Positions 1 to 8,301 of a stretch of DNA of 64,000 nucleotides are shown here, in pieces. The notes under the pieces were generated by a model. It was not told the DNA's origin, did not search any database, and saw only the letters and a program-made list of their open reading frames with translations. The DNA comes from an uncultured Acinetobacter sp. (GTDB lineage Bacteria > Cyanobacteriota > Vampirovibrionia > Gastranaerophilales > Gastranaerophilaceae). The stretch covers positions 62,001 to 126,000 of the forward strand of contig CAMZGT010000001.1 of NCBI GenBank assembly GCA_947306495.1. The letters run 5' to 3'. A program made the translations under genes and the position numbers. How positions within the stretch are numbered: position 1 is the first letter of the stretch; each line of letters begins with the position of its first letter.

Positions 1-1
1 T

Positions 2-172
2 CCTACTGCAACATATGAGTATTATCATAATTATATAAAACCTAAAAAACAGGAAGAAAAACACGGATGGAGATGTAAAATATGCGGCTATATCTATGAA
101 GGAGAAGAGCTGCCCGCAGACTATATCTGTCCGCTCTGCAAACACGGAGCTGCTGATTTTGAAAAAATCTAG
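2..172 (+). CDS. flavin reductase-rubredoxin fusion, C-terminal end (partial)
   Basis: Only the last 56 codons are inside the window, ending at TAG 170-172, and they are not in the ORF track. The fragment reads as a linker (YYHNYIKPKK) followed by a complete rubredoxin domain with two CxxC knuckles, CKICGY and CPLCK, that bind one iron. A linker of this style before a C-terminal rubredoxin is typical of high-molecular-weight rubredoxins, NAD(P)H:flavin reductase-rubredoxin fusions that pass electrons to flavodiiron proteins or rubrerythrins in anaerobes. The flavin domain is upstream of the window, so the fusion partner is inferred. The stop overlaps the stop of the convergent dehydrogenase by 3 nt. 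A reverse rubrerythrin, a possible electron acceptor, is encoded at 45 kb. Confidence 0.75.
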   Translation, partial: PTATYEYYHNYIKPKKQEEKHGWRCKICGYIYEGEELPADYICPLCKHGAADFEKI

Positions 173-1173
173 CCAATTTTAATATATGCTTTAAAAATTT
201 TATTGTTTACAGTATCTTCGAACGCTTGTTGAATTTTTTCAAGCGGGTAAGTTGTTGTGAGGTTTTTTACATTAACTTTTCCTGAGACCAAAAGATTAAA
301 AGAGTCATTTAAATCTTGCGGAGAAGGAGAATAGCTCCCCAGTATTGTTAACTCATTATAATATATTTCATTATTCGGATACCCGTTATTATTCGGAGTG
401 CTTGAAAATACAAGAATTTTTCCGCCTTTTCTTATTACTTTGAGTGCAACATCAATAGCTTTATCTGCGCCAGAAGTCATAAATACAGCATCAATACCGC
501 AGCTTTTTTTCTGTATTTTAGTATTGAATTCTTCAAGGTTTTTAGAATTATATGACTCTATTCCCATAGAATTTGCAAGCTCTATCCTGTCTTCTATAAG
601 GTCACATCCGTATACTTTATAGCCGCTGGCTTTTATACCCTCGCTCATAAGTAACCCTATGGAACCCAACCCGACAACAAGAACTTTATCACCTTCAATC
701 AGATTACATCTTTTAATAGCGCGTATGCAGCATCCAAGCGGTTCATAAAATGATATCTCTTCATCTGAAATTCTATCCGGGACTTTGTATGCAACATTTT
801 TCAAGTGTTCTTCCGAAAGATACACAAACTCGCTAAACCCTCCGGGAAAAATATTTGTTTTCTTAAAATGAGCACACATAGAAACATTACCATGTCTGCA
901 ATAAACACATTCTCCGCACGGAATATGATGTGAAGAAACAATTTTATCACCGGCAGAAAATTTTGTATCAGAGTTTATTTCAACAACTTCAGCAACAATT
1001 TCATGGCCTAATACAGTACCGTCTTTTGAAATTTTTTCGCGGAATTTAACTATATCAGAACCGCAAAGTCCGCAACCGAGAACTTTAACAATGGCTCCTT
1101 TTCTATTATCCAGAGTTACTTTTTCTATATCATTAATAACAATTTTGTTTTGTTGAATTTGCGCTGCTTTCAC
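169..1173 (-). CDS. zinc-dependent medium-chain alcohol/polyol dehydrogenase
   Basis: 334 aa MDR-superfamily oxidoreductase. The N-terminal GroES-like domain carries the catalytic zinc site (GLCGSD near residue 36 and GHE near 56) and a full structural-zinc lobe of four cysteines (CGECVYC...MC, about 86-100). A Rossmann NAD(P) domain follows with the VLVVGLGSIG fingerprint near residue 165. Overall it resembles threonine, sorbitol or galactitol-1-phosphate dehydrogenases; the substrate cannot be told from sequence. The start is GTG, preceded by GAGGA about 8 nt upstream. It follows the SpoIID-like gene on the same strand with a 15-bp gap and converges on the rubredoxin gene. Confidence 0.85.
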   Translation of the reverse strand: MKAAQIQQNKIVINDIEKVTLDNRKGAIVKVLGCGLCGSDIVKFREKISKDGTVLGHEIVAEVVEINSDTKFSAGDKIVSSHHIPCGECVYCRHGNVSMCAHFKKTNIFPGGFSEFVYLSEEHLKNVAYKVPDRISDEEISFYEPLGCCIRAIKRCNLIEGDKVLVVGLGSIGLLMSEGIKASGYKVYGCDLIEDRIELANSMGIESYNSKNLEEFNTKIQKKSCGIDAVFMTSGADKAIDVALKVIRKGGKILVFSSTPNNNGYPNNEIYYNELTILGSYSPSPQDLNDSFNLLVSGKVNVKNLTTTYPLEKIQQAFEDTVNNKIFKAYIKIG

Positions 1174-1188
1174 TTATTAATCCTCATA

Positions 1189-2049
1189 TTATTTTAATCT
1201 TGCAAATTTTGTATTAGCGTAAAAATATTTCAAAATTTGATATCCGTTGTAACCTCTTTTTGCGAGATTATTCGCCCCATATTGACTCATTCCGACTCCG
1301 TGACCATTCTTTTTTACTCCGTCATCATACGACGGAACTGATTTTAAAAACGGCAAATCTGTTGACCAAACTTGGCTTCCTGTATTTGTTTTACCTCCTG
1401 CAGAAGCTGAATAGTAGGCAGGGACTATTTTCCCCTGACAAACAAGCACAATTCCTTCAGTCTCAGATACCGCATCGTTAGTTTGCGAAGTTTCAGCACT
1501 TGCACCGCCATATGCCTGATCCTCAGGAGTATCTTTCAGATCATATCCGTATTTAGCACGTTTCCCCATATTTGCAACCGCATAACTTCTTGCGGCTATA
1601 GCTTGTGCCTTGTGTGCTTCATGTTCCCAGCCAGGAGGCATTTCAGAAGGAACGACTCCTCGAAGATACAGTTCAAGTTGAATATCGTTCATAACTGTGA
1701 GACCGGAACCATCATTGATAATTTTAAAATTCCCCCTGTACCATTTTCTTTTAACGCTGACAAAACCGTTTTCTTCAGGTTTGATTATTATTTTATCAGT
1801 TTTTATTTTTTTAAACTCGCCATCAACTTTTATTGCAATTAATCCTCTGTATGGTTTTAATTCATACCCTTTCATTTTTTCCATAACAAAGATTAATTTA
1901 TTGGTATTACAATCAATTATTTCGGCTTTGGTTGAAGCCCCTATAAAAGTTCTGTTTACATGTGTTTGCAACCCTATTTTTATTGCATGAACCGGCATAA
2001 CAAAAAACAACAATGCAAACAATATAAAAATAATTTTTCTCTTCCCCAT
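1189..2049 (-). CDS. SpoIID/LytB-domain protein
   Basis: 286 aa when started at the second ATG (MGKRK), which places a signal peptide directly at the N-terminus (IIFILFALLFFVMPVHA). The body is a SpoIID/LytB domain: ELYLRGVVPSEMP, the AIAARSYA segment, YYSASAGG and the C-terminal HGVGMSQYGA motif are all present. SpoIID enzymes are lytic transglycosylases acting on denuded glycan strands during sporulation; homologues in non-sporulating bacteria are envelope proteins with a presumed peptidoglycan role, which is the inference here. There is no Shine-Dalgarno; TATAAT on the minus strand (2056-2061) ends 6 nt before the ATG, so the mRNA is probably leaderless. Confidence 0.85.
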   Translation of the reverse strand: MGKRKIIFILFALLFFVMPVHAIKIGLQTHVNRTFIGASTKAEIIDCNTNKLIFVMEKMKGYELKPYRGLIAIKVDGEFKKIKTDKIIIKPEENGFVSVKRKWYRGNFKIINDGSGLTVMNDIQLELYLRGVVPSEMPPGWEHEAHKAQAIAARSYAVANMGKRAKYGYDLKDTPEDQAYGGASAETSQTNDAVSETEGIVLVCQGKIVPAYYSASAGGKTNTGSQVWSTDLPFLKSVPSYDDGVKKNGHGVGMSQYGANNLAKRGYNGYQILKYFYANTKFARLK

Positions 2050-2055
2050 ATGGTT

Positions 2056-2061
2056 ATTATA
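2056..2061 (-). promoter_or_regulatory. -10 element of a leaderless promoter for the SpoIID-like gene
   Basis: TATAAT on the minus strand, 6 nt upstream of the chosen ATG at 2049. Transcription would then begin at or next to the start codon. No ribosome binding site lies between. Confidence 0.5.
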
Positions 2062-2180
2062 CACTAAAATAACAGACCGTAAAATTAATAAAACCTTGAA
2101 TTATAAGTAATCGTGTTTTATACTGTAATATACGCACATTGAAAGGTCAAATTCACTTAATCACCTTTTTACATGTAATT

Positions 2181-2359
2181 CATGGGGATGTAATGGTTTT
2201 GACGCCGCGCGGCGAGCGTTATGGGCAAGCCAGAGGTGCGTTAGCACCGAAGGTGGAGCGTAATCAGCGGTGTCGTATTGCGAGAGCAATACGAGCAGGC
2301 TGATATAGCGGAGCCGTTTCCTCCAATCTGTTTTACATGGGGATGTAATGGTTTTGACG
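2181..2359 (+). repeat. 24-bp direct repeat of the tmRNA 5' end (2181-2204 and 2336-2359)
   Basis: CATGGGGATGTAATGGTTTT followed by GACG occurs twice, offset by exactly 155 bp. The right copy is the genuine 5' end of tmRNA (GGGGATG pairs with the 3' CATCTCC). The left copy is an orphan duplicate. The bases just before the repeat are also similar (TTTTACAT in both copies). The arrangement resembles attachment-site halves flanking an insertion, or a partial tandem duplication. Confidence 0.8.
2205..2335 (+). other. 131-bp GC-richer structured insert upstream of tmRNA
   Basis: This segment is clearly richer in GC than its surroundings and full of complementary blocks: the palindrome GCCGCGCGGC at its left edge, GGTGC/GCACC with a GTTA loop, CGTATTGC/GCAATACG closed by a GAGA tetraloop, and ATCAGC/GCTGAT enclosing that hairpin. 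It lies between the two copies of the tmRNA 5' end. No convincing protein is encoded; the ORFs reported across it run through the tmRNA. It could be a small mobile or satellite element or a processed 5' extension of pre-tmRNA. Confidence 0.55.
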
Positions 2360-2725
2360 TGGTGATTGATAGATTCTGGTTGCGAGTCCGAGAGCTGTTC
2401 TCGGTTATCAACGGGCAAACTAAATTAAATGCTAACGACAACGTTATCGCATTCCCTTCTAGAGCACAAGCTCTTGCTGCCTAATTGCAGTATGGGACCT
2501 CATAGTTGACCAGCTTGCCGTTTACTATGATGAAATTATGCAAGACGCAGTACGCAAATGATGGTATGCGTATCAAGATTACCATTGGAGGTTAGGTTTC
2601 CGTAAAAAATCTTTGGCTTAATAAAGGTTAGTAACTTTCCGTATCAAGCCGAGACAAAAGTTACTACACTCGTAGATATCAGCTTTTATCCGCTATGGAC
2701 AGGGGTTCGACTCCCCTCATCTCCA
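2339..2725 (+). ncRNA. ssrA: tmRNA (transfer-messenger RNA)
   Basis: One-piece tmRNA of about 387 nt. The 5' GGGGATG pairs with 3' CATCTCC to form the acceptor stem, followed by discriminator A; CCA is not encoded. The T arm is visible as ACAGGGGTTCGACTCCCCT. The tag reading frame is 2431-2484 and encodes ANDNVIAFPSRAQALAA followed by TAA, with the usual Ala start and a hydrophobic -ALAA degron recognised by ClpXP-type proteases. tmRNA with SmpB rescues ribosomes stalled on broken mRNAs. A hairpin terminator follows directly. The 5' end is duplicated 155 bp upstream. ORF-track entries across this region are artefacts. Confidence 0.95.
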
Positions 2726-2731
2726 GATTTT

Positions 2732-2758
2732 AAAAGGACTTTTCAAGAGAGTCCTTTT
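2732..2758 (+). terminator. intrinsic terminator of ssrA
   Basis: AAAAGGACT and AGTCCTTTT form a 9-bp stem around a 9-nt loop immediately after the tmRNA 3' end, followed by a T-rich stretch. Confidence 0.75.
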
Positions 2759-2762
2759 CTTG

Positions 2763-2887
2763 TTTGTCGGCATTAAACGTGCCTTCGTATTATGCTGACG
2801 CAAAACTTACCTCTCACAAAACTGTCCACAGGACACTTTTGTTCGGCAGAGTGCACTCTGCCGACAAGCCGCTTTTTAATGCCAAAA
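2763..2887. repeat. nested inverted-repeat region
   Basis: Three complementary pairs are nested here: TTGTCGGC (from 2764) with GCCGACAA (about 2860-2867), GGCATTAA (2769-2776) with TTAATGCC (2876-2883), and a perfect 22-bp palindrome TCGGCAGAGTG/CACTCTGCCGA at 2843-2864. A small GTCC-ACA-GGAC hairpin lies just upstream. No ORF is present. It could be a folded RNA or a remnant of a miniature transposable element. Confidence 0.5.
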
Positions 2888-2978
2888 TATTCCGACAGTA
2901 GCGGGGTTTCAGGAAAAGAGAGAATCAAAAATTTCTTAACAATCCATAGGTGATTTTTGAAAATAGATATAAAAAAGT

Positions 2979-3230
2979 ATGAAAAGACTTACTCTTTATA
3001 TCTTAATAGTTATATTATTTACTTGTGGCTGTACTAAATCAAATTTAAACAGTGACGAGACATTTTCTCAATCAAAAAATCAAGAAATCACAAATCATGA
3101 AATAAGTTTAAATAAAGAAGAACCCCAACCCCAAGAAAAAGAACAAAAAGAATATGGATTTGATATGACCCAAAAAAAGGTGCCTATAGTAATACACATA
3201 ATAATGAAGCAGATACTTTTTTGTTTATGA
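2979..3230 (+). pseudogene. small putative lipoprotein, probably frameshifted
   Basis: 83-codon ORF starting with a lipoprotein-type signal (MKRLTLYILIVILFTCGC) whose cysteine could be lipidated. A low-complexity polar stretch rich in Glu, Gln, Lys and Asn follows. After residue 67 the frame crosses a run of seven A and the composition changes from polar to hydrophobic. Adding one A would continue the polar style (GAYSNTHNNEADTF). The gene may therefore be broken, have a sequencing error, or use slippage. No recognisable family and no clear ribosome binding site. Confidence 0.35.
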
Positions 3231-3273
3231 GGAGTCAAGCCCGACATAACTTTCGTGACGTTGGGGTTCTTCT

Positions 3274-3711
3274 TTATTTTACAACCTTCTGAACATCAGC
3301 AGTTATATCATCACCGCCAAATACAACAACTCCTTTTGATATAACCATATCATATCCTTTTGATTTTGCTGTAGCAGAAATCGTATCTGTTATACTCTTA
3401 TCAACAGCTTGTAATCTTGTTTGATAATCTTTTGCTATTGCTTCTTTTTTCTTTGCAAAATCAGCATTATATTTTTTTAATAACTTTTCTTTTCCCTCTT
3501 GCGTATTTTGTTTTTCAACATCAGCTTTCGCTGTTTTTAACCATTTTTCCAAATCTTGAATTTTTGCTTGCTGCTCCTTTTTTAAAACCTTAACTTGCTC
3601 AGATTTTGCAACAACAGCACCGACATCGATTACTGCAATTTTTTGTTCCGCCATACTAACACCTGTACCTAATATTAATGCAGTTAAAACTAATGATAAT
3701 ATCTTTTTCAT
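3274..3711 (-). CDS. OmpH/Skp-like periplasmic chaperone
   Basis: 145 aa starting at the internal Met (MKKILS), preceded by AGGAG. The signal peptide MKKILSLVLTALILGTGVSMA is followed by the Skp-type opening KIAVIDVGAVVAKSEQVK and a long charged helical region (about residues 40-105) matching the coiled-coil tentacles of Skp. The C-terminal strand region DMVISKGVVVFGGDDIT matches the family's closing beta segment. Skp chaperones unfolded outer-membrane proteins in the periplasm, so its presence argues for a two-membrane envelope. It follows the hydrogenase gene on the same strand with a 43-bp gap. Confidence 0.8.
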   Translation of the reverse strand: MKKILSLVLTALILGTGVSMAEQKIAVIDVGAVVAKSEQVKVLKKEQQAKIQDLEKWLKTAKADVEKQNTQEGKEKLLKKYNADFAKKKEAIAKDYQTRLQAVDKSITDTISATAKSKGYDMVISKGVVVFGGDDITADVQKVVK

Positions 3712-3754
3712 TCCTATTCTCCTATTTCGATAGCAAACCAAAACTCTATCTTAA

Positions 3755-5299
3755 TTAATTTATTTTTTTAATATTCTCACTTGTTTCCGACAAATTCTGA
3801 ATTTGCTTTTTCGCTATCCTTTGATTATTTATTGTAGCATTGCCTCCGATACATCCGCCTTCACAGCACATGACTTCTACCAGATTGCAACCGTTTTCAC
3901 ACTCACCGGTTTTTGCATAATTTCTTAATTTTTTAATACTGTCTTTGTCAAGACCATTTATAATACATGGTTTAACAATATTATCTTCTTTTAATGAAGC
4001 TTTTACGGACTCTGTAACACCCCCTGAAAAACCGAAATTACGAGCCTGCTTGGATGATTCTACAACATATTTTCCTTCCGGCATATTTAAAATTTGAATT
4101 TTTTGAGCGACGAATAATGAGCCAAGCTCTTCGTAGTTCATAACATAGTTAACATTTGGATTTTCAAAACTCTCAGCACGTTTTGCAACACAAGGGCTTA
4201 TAAATACAGTTACAGCATCAGGGAAATCTTTTTTTACAATTTCAGCTGTGTAATATAAAGGAGTTTTTGTATCCGATACATAAGGCTTTATTTCCGGCAT
4301 ATGTTTTTTTATTAATTGATTATACCCTGCACAACAAGATGTTGTCATAAAATTATGCACTTTTTCATCTTCAACGGTTTCGTCATATTCACCATATCCG
4401 CCTGCATTTGCCCATTCTGTAACCCACTCTGAATTCTTTTCATTTACGGCTTCCATTCTTTCAAGAAACTCTTGCGCTTCATTATTTGCCGTAATATCAG
4501 CGCCCTGTGCAACTTCATAAACATCATCAAAACCTGATTTTATTATCGCATTTTTCAATTGATATATATTTCCGGGAAATTGTCCCGCAATTGACGGAGC
4601 TATCATTGCAATAACTTTCTTATTTGATTTTATTGCCTTAAGAATATCAACTATTTGACTTCTTTCATGAACTGCACCAAACGGGCAAGCTGCAATACAT
4701 CTTCCGCAATTTATGCATTTATCATAATCTATACTTGCAAATCTTGTTTCATCTTTCTTAATTGCTCCTACAGGGCATGCATCTTCACATGGTACGGTAA
4801 TTTTTACAATAGCATTATAAGGACATGCTTTTACGCACATTTGACATTTTTTACATTTTGAATCATTAATAATTGATCTTCCGTCAACAATAGATATTGC
4901 CCCAAATTTGCAAGCTGACTGACAAGGACGCGCAACACATCCTTGACATAAATCCGTAACATAAATTCTATTGGTAGCACAACCTTTACAGGCCGTTTGT
5001 AATACGGTTAAGTTTTTATCGCTTATTTCTTTTCTTTCAAGAGCTTTCTGTGCATATGTTTTCAGAGAAACTGTTTCATCATCTTCTTCGATAGGGAATC
5101 CCAAACCTGCAATTGTTCTGTCTTTTATAATTGCACGTTCCTTGTATACGCAGCATCTGAACGGAACTTCCATACCCTTAGGCCTCATTGAATATGGAAT
5201 AAGCCTTGCCTGCTCCTCGAAATTATCCGAAAGAAATGCTTTTATTATTCTTACTAATATTTCTTTTTTTATGTGTATTGCTTGTCCCGCATTATTCAT
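3755..5299 (-). CDS. [FeFe] hydrogenase, ferredoxin-rich monomeric type
   Basis: 514 aa. The N-terminal half carries several [4Fe-4S] cysteine groups: CKGC and CQGC (about 104-120), CKKCQMCVKACP (about 149-160), CEDACP (about 171) and CINCGRCIAACP (about 195-206). The C-terminal half has the three H-cluster signatures: TTSCCAGYN (about 319), ISPCVAKRAE (about 367) and EVMCCEGGCIGG (about 475). These place it among [FeFe] hydrogenases, with signatures diverging from canonical TSCCPAW and ending GGN rather than GGG, more like group B than group A. Expected role: proton reduction or H2 oxidation coupled to ferredoxin. Maturases HydEFG are not in the window. It is paired with the [2Fe-2S] gene 2 bp upstream. 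Confidence 0.8.
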   Translation of the reverse strand: MNNAGQAIHIKKEILVRIIKAFLSDNFEEQARLIPYSMRPKGMEVPFRCCVYKERAIIKDRTIAGLGFPIEEDDETVSLKTYAQKALERKEISDKNLTVLQTACKGCATNRIYVTDLCQGCVARPCQSACKFGAISIVDGRSIINDSKCKKCQMCVKACPYNAIVKITVPCEDACPVGAIKKDETRFASIDYDKCINCGRCIAACPFGAVHERSQIVDILKAIKSNKKVIAMIAPSIAGQFPGNIYQLKNAIIKSGFDDVYEVAQGADITANNEAQEFLERMEAVNEKNSEWVTEWANAGGYGEYDETVEDEKVHNFMTTSCCAGYNQLIKKHMPEIKPYVSDTKTPLYYTAEIVKKDFPDAVTVFISPCVAKRAESFENPNVNYVMNYEELGSLFVAQKIQILNMPEGKYVVESSKQARNFGFSGGVTESVKASLKEDNIVKPCIINGLDKDSIKKLRNYAKTGECENGCNLVEVMCCEGGCIGGNATINNQRIAKKQIQNLSETSENIKKIN

Positions 5300-5301
5300 T
5301 A

Positions 5302-5559
5302 TTAATGTCCCAGTTTTTTGTCTATAGCTTCTAATACCTTTTCTACCGTTGCTTCGTTAACAACTTCATCATCAACTTTAACATAAGGTGCTTTTGAGTA
5401 TTCCCAATTTATGGAACAAAGTCCCAAACAATTATTTGATGTTACTTCAACCTTATCACCATATTTTTTAGGAATGATATCATTTAATTCTTGCAGATTA
5501 TTTCCACCCATAACAAAGCAGGTTGTACCCAAGCATACTTTTACTTCAATCTTTGTCAT
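5302..5559 (-). CDS. thioredoxin-like [2Fe-2S] ferredoxin (NuoE-type)
   Basis: 85 aa. The four ligand cysteines are spaced CLGTTC (C-x4-C) and CLGLC (C-x3-C), the pattern of the [2Fe-2S] thioredoxin-like fold found in NuoE, HydC-type subunits and small ferredoxins. It precedes the hydrogenase in the same transcript, separated by 2 bp, so it is probably its redox partner or an electron-transfer subunit. AAGGAGT lies upstream of the ATG. No flavin-binding diaphorase subunit is nearby, so an electron-bifurcating multimer cannot be concluded. Confidence 0.8.
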   Translation of the reverse strand: MTKIEVKVCLGTTCFVMGGNNLQELNDIIPKKYGDKVEVTSNNCLGLCSINWEYSKAPYVKVDDEVVNEATVEKVLEAIDKKLGH

Positions 5560-5600
5560 ACCAGACTCCTTGTTTTTGTATTTATAAAATATGTATAAAG

Positions 5601-8228
5601 TTAAACAATACCTTCATAAGCGTCAAGGAATAACTGTTTTATTTCACTCATAAGCGGATATCTTGGGTTAGCGCCTGTACACTGGTCATCAAATGCTCTT
5701 TCTACAAGCATGTCCAAATTTGCTTTAAAATCTTTTTCCTTAACCCCGAATTCTTTTATTGACTTCGGTAAATTAATTTCTGTCATAAGCTTATCAACTG
5801 CCTCAATCAGCAATTTAACTTTTTCATCATCATTTTTACCGCCTAAACCGAGTTCGTCAGCAACTTGACCATATTTAGTCTTAGCATTCGGATATTTATA
5901 TTGAGGGAAAATTGCTTGTTTAGTAGGTTTATCTGTTGAATTGTACTTGATAACTTGACGAATTAACAGAGCATTTGCAACACCATGTGGAATATTATAC
6001 ATGGCCCCAAGCTTGTGAGCCATTGAGTGGCATAATCCTAAGAATGAATTTGCAAATGACATCCCCGCAATTGTTGCCGCATAGTGCATTTTCTCTCTTG
6101 CTAAAGGATCGTTAGCTCCCTCCTTATATGAACGTGCAAGATATTTGAATACTAATTTTGTTGCTTCCAAAGCATTTGAATTAGTAAAGTTCGTTGCCAT
6201 ACAAGATACATACGCTTCTAAAGAGTGAACCAACGCGTCAATACCTGATGCTGCAGTCAATCCTTTCGGCATGCTGTCAACAAAGTTAGGATCTACAATT
6301 GCCATATTAGGAGTTAAAGCGTAATCAGCTATAGCGTATTTATAATGCGTTTTTTCATCCGTAATAATTGAGAAAGGTGTAACTTCAGAACCTGTTCCTG
6401 ATGTAGTCGGAATACAAACCATTTCAGCCTTTTTGCCCAAATCAGGAATTTGACAAATTCTCTTTCTGATATCCATAAATCTCATTGAAATGTCTTCAAA
6501 ATTTGTATTCGGCTGCTCATATAATAACCAGATAATTTTAGCCGCATCCATAGGAGAACCTCCGCCAAGTGCAATAATTACATCCGGTTCATAAGGTCTT
6601 ACTATTTCCATTGCCTGTTTAATTGTTGCAATTGTTGGGTCAGGTTTTACATCAAAGAATACCTGATGGTCAATATCAATTTCATCTAAAACTTTAGTTA
6701 TATTCTCTACTGCGCCTGAATTAAATAAGTAACGGTCAGTAACAATAAACGCTCTCTTTTTACCTTTTAATTCTCTAAGAGCTAAATCCAAACAACCTCT
6801 TTTGAAGTAAACTTTTGGAGGAACCTTGAACCATAACATATTTTCTCTCCTTTCAGCTACAGTTTTATAATTTAATAAATGTTCTACACCTATGTTACCT
6901 GATACGGAATTTCCGCCCCAAGAACCACAACCCAGCGAAAGTGACGGTTCAAGTTTGAAGTTGAATAAATCACCAATACCCCCTTGAGATGATGGCGAAT
7001 TGACGAGAATTCTGCAGGACGGCATTTTTTCAGCATAAGCATTAATTCTTTCAGATTTTCTTTCATCAGTATAAAGCGATGACGAATGCCCCGCTCCGCC
7101 TTTTATAACCAATTCATAAGCCATATCGGCAGCTTCCTCAAATGATTTTGCCTTGTACATAGTTAAAATCGGCGACAATTTTTCACGGCTGAATGGGTCA
7201 TTCCAATCCATTTTTGCTCTTTCACACAATAATATTTTTGAATCTTCCGGAATTGAGAACCCTGCCAGCTCTGCAATTTTATGCGCAGGTTGACCAACTA
7301 TAGACGGATGGGCAGTTCCCCTTTGATGGTCAATAAACGGAAGCTCCAACAATTTCTTTTCGTCGGATTTTTTTACAAGATATGCTCCGCGATATATAAA
7401 TTCTTTTTTCACTTCTTCATAAATATCATCAACAACAATAACCGATTGTTCTGAAGCACAAATCATACCGTTATCAAAAGTTTTTGACATAAGGATTGAT
7501 GATACAGCCATCTTGATATCCGCAGTTTCGTCAATAACTGCTGCAACATTACCGGGACCGACACCTAATGCAGGTTTACCTGAAGAATAAGATGCTTTCA
7601 CCATCCCAGGACCGCCTGTTGCAAGAATACAAGCTATATCAGGATGATGCAGCAAAGCTGCGGATAAATCCATAGAAGGTACATCTATCCAACCTATAAT
7701 GTCCTTTGGTGCGCCTGCTTTTACAGCAGCTTCCAATACAACTTTTGCGGCTTCAATAGTTGATTTTGTTGCACGGGGATGTGGTGAAAATATTATAGCA
7801 TTTCTGGTCTTTAATGAGATTAAAGACTTAAATATTGCTGTTGATGTCGGGTTGGTCGTAGGAATAATTCCGGCCAATATGCCAAGAGGTTCGGCAACTA
7901 TTTTTATGCCGTTTTCTTTATCTACGCTAATAATTCCGCATGTTTTTGCATTCTTATGTTTATTATAAATATATTCTGAAGCATAATGGTTTTTAATAAT
8001 TTTATCTTCTAAAACACCCATGCCTGTATCTTCAACTGCCATTCTTGCAAGAGGAATTCTCATCTTGTCGGCAGCTGTTGCTGCGGCTTTAAAAATTTTG
8101 TCTACATCTTCTTGAGAGAATTTTGAATATTCTTCTTGTGCTTTTTTTACTCTGCAGATTAAATCGTTCAAAGCATCAACATTATCAACAAGCCCTGATG
8201 ACTTTCGAATATTTTTTTTCTCTGGCAT
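5601..8228 (-). CDS. adhE: bifunctional acetaldehyde-CoA/alcohol dehydrogenase AdhE
   Basis: 875 aa, the usual AdhE length. The N-terminal aldehyde dehydrogenase domain (about 1-430) contains the catalytic Cys in GMICASEQS near residue 256. The C-terminal iron-dependent alcohol dehydrogenase domain (about 455-875) shows [10 protein letters not shown] and the metal-binding histidines in HSMAHKLG and PHGVANALL. Together they reduce acetyl-CoA to ethanol with two NADH, regenerating NAD+ during fermentation. AdhE normally assembles into filaments (spirosomes). The start has a clear AGGAGAG site. It is the first of a same-strand run with the hydrogenase pair, which links ethanol and possibly H2 production. 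No Rex operator was recognised upstream. Confidence 0.96.
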   Translation of the reverse strand: MPEKKNIRKSSGLVDNVDALNDLICRVKKAQEEYSKFSQEDVDKIFKAAATAADKMRIPLARMAVEDTGMGVLEDKIIKNHYASEYIYNKHKNAKTCGIISVDKENGIKIVAEPLGILAGIIPTTNPTSTAIFKSLISLKTRNAIIFSPHPRATKSTIEAAKVVLEAAVKAGAPKDIIGWIDVPSMDLSAALLHHPDIACILATGGPGMVKASYSSGKPALGVGPGNVAAVIDETADIKMAVSSILMSKTFDNGMICASEQSVIVVDDIYEEVKKEFIYRGAYLVKKSDEKKLLELPFIDHQRGTAHPSIVGQPAHKIAELAGFSIPEDSKILLCERAKMDWNDPFSREKLSPILTMYKAKSFEEAADMAYELVIKGGAGHSSSLYTDERKSERINAYAEKMPSCRILVNSPSSQGGIGDLFNFKLEPSLSLGCGSWGGNSVSGNIGVEHLLNYKTVAERRENMLWFKVPPKVYFKRGCLDLALRELKGKKRAFIVTDRYLFNSGAVENITKVLDEIDIDHQVFFDVKPDPTIATIKQAMEIVRPYEPDVIIALGGGSPMDAAKIIWLLYEQPNTNFEDISMRFMDIRKRICQIPDLGKKAEMVCIPTTSGTGSEVTPFSIITDEKTHYKYAIADYALTPNMAIVDPNFVDSMPKGLTAASGIDALVHSLEAYVSCMATNFTNSNALEATKLVFKYLARSYKEGANDPLAREKMHYAATIAGMSFANSFLGLCHSMAHKLGAMYNIPHGVANALLIRQVIKYNSTDKPTKQAIFPQYKYPNAKTKYGQVADELGLGGKNDDEKVKLLIEAVDKLMTEINLPKSIKEFGVKEKDFKANLDMLVERAFDDQCTGANPRYPLMSEIKQLFLDAYEGIV

Positions 8229-8301
8229 TATATCTCTCCTTTTGCTAAATAATCGCTAAAACCCTATATTCAATATTATTACTTACGCCGAACGGTGTCA
8301 A

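Noticed and set aside
2161-2484. ORFs of 66-85 aa on both strands between 2161 and 2484
   Set aside because: They run across the tmRNA and its duplicated 5' end; the RNA structure and tag frame explain the sequence.
8229-8301. Rex operator upstream of adhE
   Set aside because: No TTGTGA-N6-TCACAA-like palindrome is visible in the short gap.
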